Shown here piece by piece: positions 59,587-64,000 of a DNA stretch of 64,000 nucleotides (within the stretch, counting starts at the first letter, position 1; each line of letters begins with the position of its first letter). Under the pieces are notes generated by a model. It worked only from the letters and a program-made list of their open reading frames with translations, made no database searches and had not been told where the DNA came from. The stretch is from Bacillota bacterium (lineage in GTDB: Bacteria > Bacillota > Clostridia > Lachnospirales > Lachnospiraceae): NCBI GenBank assembly GCA_023399055.1, contig JAEWQV010000013.1:1-64000 (forward strand), read 5' to 3'. The translations under genes and the position numbers were made by a program.

Positions 59587-60126
59587 ATGATGTATTGCAA
59601 AGTGACAGAGCAGATATTTGGAATTACTCGCCTCCTGGAGGACGAAAAAAAGAAACCCAAGGACTATGGTAACGGAGTTTTACTCTATCATGCCGAGGTT
59701 CAATTATTGGATACCATAGCACGTTATCCTTCCGATAACGTTAGTGCACTCTCAGAACGGCTAGGGATTACGAAAGGTGCTATTACACAAATGGTTGAAA
59801 AACTTCGCCAAAAGGAGTTAATCGAGACAATAAAACGTGAGGATAATAAAAAGGAAAAGTATTTCTGCCTGACTGATAAGGGCCAAATATCGATACTGGG
59901 TCACCAGCAGCTTCATCAACAAGCTAATACCAGTTTATGTGATTTCGTTTCTACACTGAATTCCACTGAAGCGGATGCTGTTTTTCGCTTTTTGGAGCAT
60001 TTAAAGCTATGTGTTCCCTTTTGTGAATTTCAGTGTACCTGTAAACATGATGACGATATAGACAAGGAGGAAAATCATGACGAATCAAACATTATTGAAT
60101 GTGCAAGGGTTACACGCCGCGCTTGA
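59587..60126 (+). CDS. MarR/Rrf2-like winged-helix regulator with C-terminal Cys cluster, suf operon leader
   Basis: A 179-residue regulator. The winged helix is typical of MarR (about 35-100: LLDTIARYPSDNVSALSERLGITKGAITQMVEKLRQKELIETI...EKYFCLTDKG). The C-terminal end holds LKLCVPFCEFQCTCKH, a CX3CX3CXC array (about Cys142, 146, 150, 152), able to hold an Fe-S cluster or metal. It heads the sufCBDS operon, so it may sense cluster supply as SufR or IscR do elsewhere, though this is another family. Its last 50 bases overlap sufC. The ATG at 59587 lies 5 bases after AAGGGTGG; ATG 59590 and GTG 59578 are alternatives. Confidence 0.82.
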   Translation: MMYCKVTEQIFGITRLLEDEKKKPKDYGNGVLLYHAEVQLLDTIARYPSDNVSALSERLGITKGAITQMVEKLRQKELIETIKREDNKKEKYFCLTDKGQISILGHQQLHQQANTSLCDFVSTLNSTEADAVFRFLEHLKLCVPFCEFQCTCKHDDDIDKEENHDESNIIECARVTRRA

Positions 60127-60835
60127 ATCCGGTGAAGAGATTCTGCGAGGTGTGGACTTAACTATACAAAAAGGAGAAGTTCATGTCATTATGGGACCAA
60201 ACGGTTCGGGTAAATCAACCCTTGCCAATACCATTATGGGCAATCCTGTTTATCAGGTGACCGGAGGTCAAATTGAATTTGATGGTGAAGACATTACCGA
60301 AGCCAGGGCTGATGTCAGAGCTAAAAAAGGAATATTTATGGCATTTCAAGCACCTGAGGAAATTGACGGTATTACTGTTACTGACTTTATTAAGACCGCT
60401 CAGGTTGCTAAACAACAAAAGCCAATAAAGTTTTTGCAATTTAAAAGTCAAATGAAAGAAGCTTTAGAAACGCTTCAACTAGATAGCTCCTATGCTAACA
60501 GATATTTAAACGTTGGTTTTTCCGGTGGTGAAAAGAAGAAAAGTGAAATTCTTCAGCTGCTAACTCTTCAACCGAAACTGGCGATATTAGATGAAACTGA
60601 TTCCGGGCTTGATGTGGATGCAGTACGAGTAGTTACCAAAGGTATCTTAAACTATAAAAATGAAGATAATGCATTGCTGATTATCTCCCACAGTCCCAGA
60701 CTGTTAGAAAATCTTCCCGTAGATTATGTACACATACTCTCTAACGGTAAATTTGTCAGCCTCGGAAAACGTGATTTAATTGATGAAATTAATACCAACG
60801 GCTTTGCCCGCTTTATACAGGCAGAAATGAGGTAA
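60077..60835 (+). CDS. sufC: Fe-S cluster assembly ATPase SufC
   Basis: A 252-residue ABC-type ATPase with Walker A GPNGSGKST, the Q-loop region FMAFQAPEEIDGIT (typical of SufC), signature FSGGEKKKSEILQL, Walker B LAILDETDSGLD and the switch His in ISHSPRLL. It is cytoplasmic and powers the SufBCD scaffold rather than transport. Its GAGG site lies inside the marR coding region, so the two are translated together. Confidence 0.97.
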   Translation: MTNQTLLNVQGLHAALESGEEILRGVDLTIQKGEVHVIMGPNGSGKSTLANTIMGNPVYQVTGGQIEFDGEDITEARADVRAKKGIFMAFQAPEEIDGITVTDFIKTAQVAKQQKPIKFLQFKSQMKEALETLQLDSSYANRYLNVGFSGGEKKKSEILQLLTLQPKLAILDETDSGLDVDAVRVVTKGILNYKNEDNALLIISHSPRLLENLPVDYVHILSNGKFVSLGKRDLIDEINTNGFARFIQAEMR

Positions 60836-60884
60836 AAGTGAAAAGCAAACCACTTTTACTTGGAAGGAACCCGCAAGCGGCTTC
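60832..60884. other. Two stem-loops between sufC and sufB
   Basis: GTAAAAGTG/CACTTTTAC (60832-60859) begins within the sufC stop region, and GAAG...CCGC/GCGG...CTTC (60863-60884) follows. Neither is followed by a T run, so they probably shape mRNA stability or subunit ratio rather than stop transcription. Confidence 0.55.
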
Positions 60885-60914
60885 TTTCAGAATTTTTATG
60901 TAAAGGAGGTCTAT

Positions 60915-62321
60915 ATGGAAAGAAAGAAAACACAACTTGAAGAAATAGAAAGAGGTATTTATGACATTCGTGATACCTCCCACGACAGTGAACAGGTATC
61001 TCCCGGCTTAACAGAGAATATTGTTCGTGAAATATCTGCCCGTCAAAACGAACCGGATTGGATGCTTCAATTACGACTAAGAAGCTTTGAACTGTTTAAT
61101 CAATTGGAGATGCCCACCTGGGGTCCATCTCTGCATGAGCTTGATATGGATCAAATCGTTACTTATGTTCGACCCGATACCCAGATGACGGATGATTGGC
61201 GTAAGCTTCCAGAGGATATCAGTGCTACCTTCGATCGACTTGGAATTCCCAAAGCAGAACAGGAATCTCTTGCGGGTGTCGGTGCACAATACGATTCCGA
61301 AGTGGTATATCACAACATGAAAGAACAAATGAAAGAAATGGGCGTTATTTATACGGATATGGCCACAGCTTTGCGGGAACATGAGGATATTGTTAAGCAG
61401 TATTTTATGAAACAGCTTCCTCCAAAAGAACATAAGTTTATGGCACTTCATGGAGCGGTATGGTCAGGTGGTTCCTTCGTTTATATTCCCGAAGGTGTTA
61501 CAGTTGATATGCCCCTACAATCCTATTTTCGTTTAAATGCTCCGGGAGCTGGTCAATTTGAACATACCCTCATTGTATGTGAAAAAGGCTCTAAACTTCA
61601 TTTTATCGAGGGCTGTTCCGCACCAAAATATAATGTGTTAAACCTTCACGCAGGTGGAGTTGAACTATATGTAGGAGAAAATGCAACCCTCAGGTACTCT
61701 ACCATCGAAAATTGGTCAAAGAATATGTTAAACTTAAATACCAAACGTGCTACTGTTGAGAAGAATGGCTCTATTGAATGGGTCTCGGGCACCTTTGGTT
61801 CTCACATCACCATGCTCTACCCCAGTAGTATTTTAAAGGGTGAAAATGCCCGGAGTGAGTATATTGGGGTAAGCTTTGCCAGTCAGGGTCAGATTTTAGA
61901 TACCGGTACCAAGGTAATTCACGCTGCACCTAACACTTCCTCTACCATGTCCTCCAAGTCTATTTCTAAGGATGGTGGAATCACCACTACTCGTACTTCT
62001 GTAAAGGTACTTCCCGCAGCTAAGAATTCAAAATCAAGTGTAATCTGCGAGGCTCTTATGCTTGATAACCTCTCCCGCTCCGATACGATTCCAAGTATGG
62101 ATATAAGAAATGATGAGGTGGATATCGGCCACGAGGCTAAAATTGGCCGTATTAGTGAAGGTTCTATCTTCTATCTGATGAGTCGCGGCTTGAGTGAAGA
62201 AGAAGCAAAAGCTCTGATTGTACGCGGATTCGTTGAACCATTAACAAAGGAACTTCCGCTGGAATATGCCGTTGAAATGAACCGGTTGATTGGGTTGGAG
62301 CTGGAAGGAACTATAGGTTAG
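60915..62321 (+). CDS. sufB: Fe-S cluster assembly protein SufB
   Basis: A 468-residue scaffold protein: RGIYDIRD and ISARQNEPDWMLQLRLRSFELF at the N-terminus, then the beta-helix core with the conserved GAQYDSEVVYHNMKE, MALHGAVWSGGSFVYIPEGV, FIEGCSAPKYNVLNLHAGGVEL and the C-terminal GHEAKIGRISEGSIFYLMSRGLSEEEA. It accepts sulfur and builds clusters with SufC and SufD. AAAGGAGG precedes the ATG. Confidence 0.97.
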   Translation: MERKKTQLEEIERGIYDIRDTSHDSEQVSPGLTENIVREISARQNEPDWMLQLRLRSFELFNQLEMPTWGPSLHELDMDQIVTYVRPDTQMTDDWRKLPEDISATFDRLGIPKAEQESLAGVGAQYDSEVVYHNMKEQMKEMGVIYTDMATALREHEDIVKQYFMKQLPPKEHKFMALHGAVWSGGSFVYIPEGVTVDMPLQSYFRLNAPGAGQFEHTLIVCEKGSKLHFIEGCSAPKYNVLNLHAGGVELYVGENATLRYSTIENWSKNMLNLNTKRATVEKNGSIEWVSGTFGSHITMLYPSSILKGENARSEYIGVSFASQGQILDTGTKVIHAAPNTSSTMSSKSISKDGGITTTRTSVKVLPAAKNSKSSVICEALMLDNLSRSDTIPSMDIRNDEVDIGHEAKIGRISEGSIFYLMSRGLSEEEAKALIVRGFVEPLTKELPLEYAVEMNRLIGLELEGTIG

Positions 62322-62333
62322 GGAGGTGACATT

Positions 62334-63404
62334 ATGAAATTTACAAAGCTTAACGAATTACAAATACCCACCTGGCGATGGCTTCACCTTAACTCCTCAG
62401 AGCTAGAGGTGGAAACAGAGCTTGACATTCCATATCAGGGCGGTGTTATTTCAGCAGAAGAATCAATGATAAAAATTGAAAAGTATGTGGCTGCACCAGC
62501 CCTCGATAACATACCTGATGACGTAAAGCGCATGTATGAATTTGTACTTAAGAATAATAACTATGGACTCACAGTGACCATTCCTACAGGTATTAAGGTG
62601 ACCGAGCCGATTATATTGGAGTTTGAGCTGGATGATACCTCCCCGGTACTCATTGATTTTCTCCACATCAAAGCCGAGGCAGGCAGCTATGCAGATATTA
62701 TTGTCAATTACCGTGCCACTGGTAAAGAACCTCATTTTCATAATGGCTTTGCTTGTCTGCAGGCTGCAAAGGATTCCCAGGTGCGTTTGATAAAAGCCCA
62801 AATGTTAGGTGAAAATGACACACACATTGATAACAATGCTGTTCAGGTTGAAGCAAACGGACAAGGGGATCTTATCTTTTGTGAACTAGGCAGTGGCCAG
62901 ATTACTGCTGGCTGTAATGTTGCTCTATCCGGGACTGAGAGCCGCAGTGAATTGCAATCCCTCTATCTTGGTGATGGGAATCGAAAACTGGACTTTAATT
63001 ACCGTATGGAACTTGGTGGTAAAGAATCTGATGGAAAAATCATTGTAAGAGGTGCTCTTGCAGGTGAGGCGAAAAAGACCTTGAAAAGTAATCTGGATTT
63101 TATCCGTGGAGCCTCTGGTTCAAAAGGCAGTGAGGAAGAAATTGTCCTTACCTTAAGCGACCGAGCGATTAATCTTTCCGTTCCTCTGCTCCTTTGCGGT
63201 GAGGATAATGTGGAAGGTTCCCATGCTACCTCCAGTGGTAAACCAAGTGCTTCAAAGCTCTTCTACCTAATGAGCAGAGGATTGTCGGAAAAGGAAGCGA
63301 AACACCTTCTTGTGGAAGCTTCCTTCACTCCAATTCTTGCTAAGCTTTCATCAAATGAGCTTAAGGATATTGTGAAGGAACGAATTCGTGAGGTATTAGG
63401 TTGA
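62334..63404 (+). CDS. sufD: Fe-S cluster assembly protein SufD
   Basis: A 356-residue SufB paralogue: N-terminal PTWRWLHLNSSELEVE, beta-helix body, NFDYRMELGG-like LDFNYRMELGGKESDGKIIVRG, and the C-terminal FYLMSRGLSEKEAKHLLVEASFTPIL, which is shared with SufB. It pairs with SufB to complete the SufBC2D complex. It starts 12 bases after sufB with GGGAGGTGA. The length is slightly shorter than E. coli SufD. Confidence 0.95.
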   Translation: MKFTKLNELQIPTWRWLHLNSSELEVETELDIPYQGGVISAEESMIKIEKYVAAPALDNIPDDVKRMYEFVLKNNNYGLTVTIPTGIKVTEPIILEFELDDTSPVLIDFLHIKAEAGSYADIIVNYRATGKEPHFHNGFACLQAAKDSQVRLIKAQMLGENDTHIDNNAVQVEANGQGDLIFCELGSGQITAGCNVALSGTESRSELQSLYLGDGNRKLDFNYRMELGGKESDGKIIVRGALAGEAKKTLKSNLDFIRGASGSKGSEEEIVLTLSDRAINLSVPLLLCGEDNVEGSHATSSGKPSASKLFYLMSRGLSEKEAKHLLVEASFTPILAKLSSNELKDIVKERIREVLG

Positions 63405-63475
63405 AAATAAATTTTCAACCAGCAAAAAGCACGGAGCTTGCATTTCACTTAGTATTTAAGCTGCCTGACGGCAGC
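63399..63475. other. Two stem-loops between sufD and sufS
   Basis: GGTTGAAAAT/ATTTTCAACC (63399-63420) spans the sufD stop codon, and GCTGCC-TGAC-GGCAGC (63460-63475) lies just before the sufS ribosome binding site (GGAGG). No T run follows the first. Confidence 0.55.
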
Positions 63476-63486
63476 GTGGAGGTTTT

Positions 63487-64000
63487 ATGATAGATAGTAC
63501 AGAACAACTAGAAAACAACGCACTTTTAAAAGACTTAAAGTACATTGATTATATGAAGGATTTTCCGTTACTCCTGCAAAAAGATGAGGACGGGCGAACC
63601 CTTGCTTACCTGGATAATGCCGCAACTACCCAAAAACCTAATCAAGTTATTGATGCGGTTTGCGACTATTACAAAACCTATAATTCGAATCCTCATCGGG
63701 GAACGTACTCGATTAGTGTCCGAGTAACAGAAATGTTTGAACAGGTACGTCGTAAGGTAGCCAATTTTATCGGCTCTGAAGAGACAGAAGAAATTGTCTT
63801 TACATCCGGAACTACAGATTCTATTAATCTGGTTGCTCTAAGCTACGGTGAACAGATTCTAGAACAGGGAGATGAAATTCTTATCTCTGTTTTAGAACAC
63901 CACAGTAACTTATTGCCCTGGCAGCGTCTTGCTAAGCGTAAAAAAGCAAAACTGAACTATTTGATACCTGATTCAAACGGGTTCCTTTCGTTAGAAGAAG
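63487..64000 (+). CDS. sufS: Cysteine desulfurase SufS (5' part, cut by window end)
   Basis: The first 171 residues are present, starting MIDSTEQLENNALLKD. Recognisable family parts are YLDNAATTQKPNQVIDAV, SNPHRGTYSISVR, FTSGTTDSINLVALSYG and EHHSNLLPWQRLAKR. The PLP lysine and catalytic Cys lie beyond the window. SufS frees sulfur from cysteine for SufB, usually via SufU in Gram-positives. GGAGG is 5 bases before the ATG. Confidence 0.95.
   Translation, partial: MIDSTEQLENNALLKDLKYIDYMKDFPLLLQKDEDGRTLAYLDNAATTQKPNQVIDAVCDYYKTYNSNPHRGTYSISVRVTEMFEQVRRKVANFIGSEETEEIVFTSGTTDSINLVALSYGEQILEQGDEILISVLEHHSNLLPWQRLAKRKKAKLNYLIPDSNGFLSLEE

Overview
The window looks like a chromosomal segment of a low-GC, Gram-positive, anaerobic Clostridia member. 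AT-rich intergenic DNA, strong AGGAGG ribosome binding sites, sigma-A promoters with 17-base spacers, a CIRCE/HrcA-type heat-shock operator, a SufCBDS operon, YhgE/Pip and HAAS/PadR pairs, and many diguanylate cyclases, chemoreceptors and GNAT enzymes all fit. The overall flavour (GPH transporter plus GH3 enzyme, DUF1538 plus PII-like proteins, ECF sigma with a DUF4367 anti-sigma factor) is that of Lachnospiraceae, for example relatives of Lachnoclostridium phytofermentans. That placement is inference. No rRNA, tRNA, CRISPR array, prophage or intact insertion sequence was recognised.

Layout. 1-7.5 kb: a dispersed GC-rich repeat, a streptothricin-acetyltransferase-like GNAT, a divergent nitroreductase/HxlR pair, a frataxin-like DUF1801 protein with 50-bp tandem repeats upstream, a decayed membrane protein gene, a GAF-GGDEF cyclase, and a three-gene operon of a DUF1538 membrane protein with two PII-like proteins. 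7.5-13.4 kb: a response regulator, histidine kinase, ABC ATPase and FtsX-type permease cluster, then a DMT exporter. 13.6-19.7 kb: a giant Cna_B-repeat surface protein with an LPQAG anchor, and its sortase. 19.9-25.2 kb: GH3 glycosidase and GPH sugar symporter, divergent from an AraC regulator. 25.2-32.6 kb: HAAS/PadR pair, small stress and GNAT proteins, MBL hydrolase, WYL regulator, ArsC/Spx-like protein, GGDEF protein and SleB-like hydrolase. 33-39 kb: radical SAM/SPASM protein, large secreted transglutaminase-like protein, small secreted protein, and ECF sigma with its anti-sigma factor. 39-48 kb: two gene remnants around an 85-bp tandem repeat, a phosphotransferase, a YdeI-like protein, a chemoreceptor, and YhgE divergent from TetR. 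47.7-59.3 kb: CIRCE-controlled Hsp20, choloylglycine-hydrolase family enzyme, oxidoreductases (Gfo/Idh and two aldo-keto reductases), MerR and AraC/GyrI regulators, an unknown protein coupled to a PPOx-fold flavoprotein, and an unusual chemoreceptor. 59.5-64 kb: a cysteine-rich MarR regulator heading sufC-sufB-sufD-sufS, with sufS cut by the window end.

Much of the window consists of small units in which a regulator sits beside its likely target: HxlR/nitroreductase, PadR/HAAS, TetR/YhgE, MerR/aldo-keto reductase, MarR/Suf. In several of these a dyad can be seen inside or next to the promoter. The candidates I find most worth follow-up are the DUF1538/double-PII operon, the MarR-Suf operon whose regulator carries a CX3CX3CXC tail, the two families of hairpin-bearing dispersed repeats, and an anti-sigma gene whose conserved N-terminus appears to start at an ATA codon.
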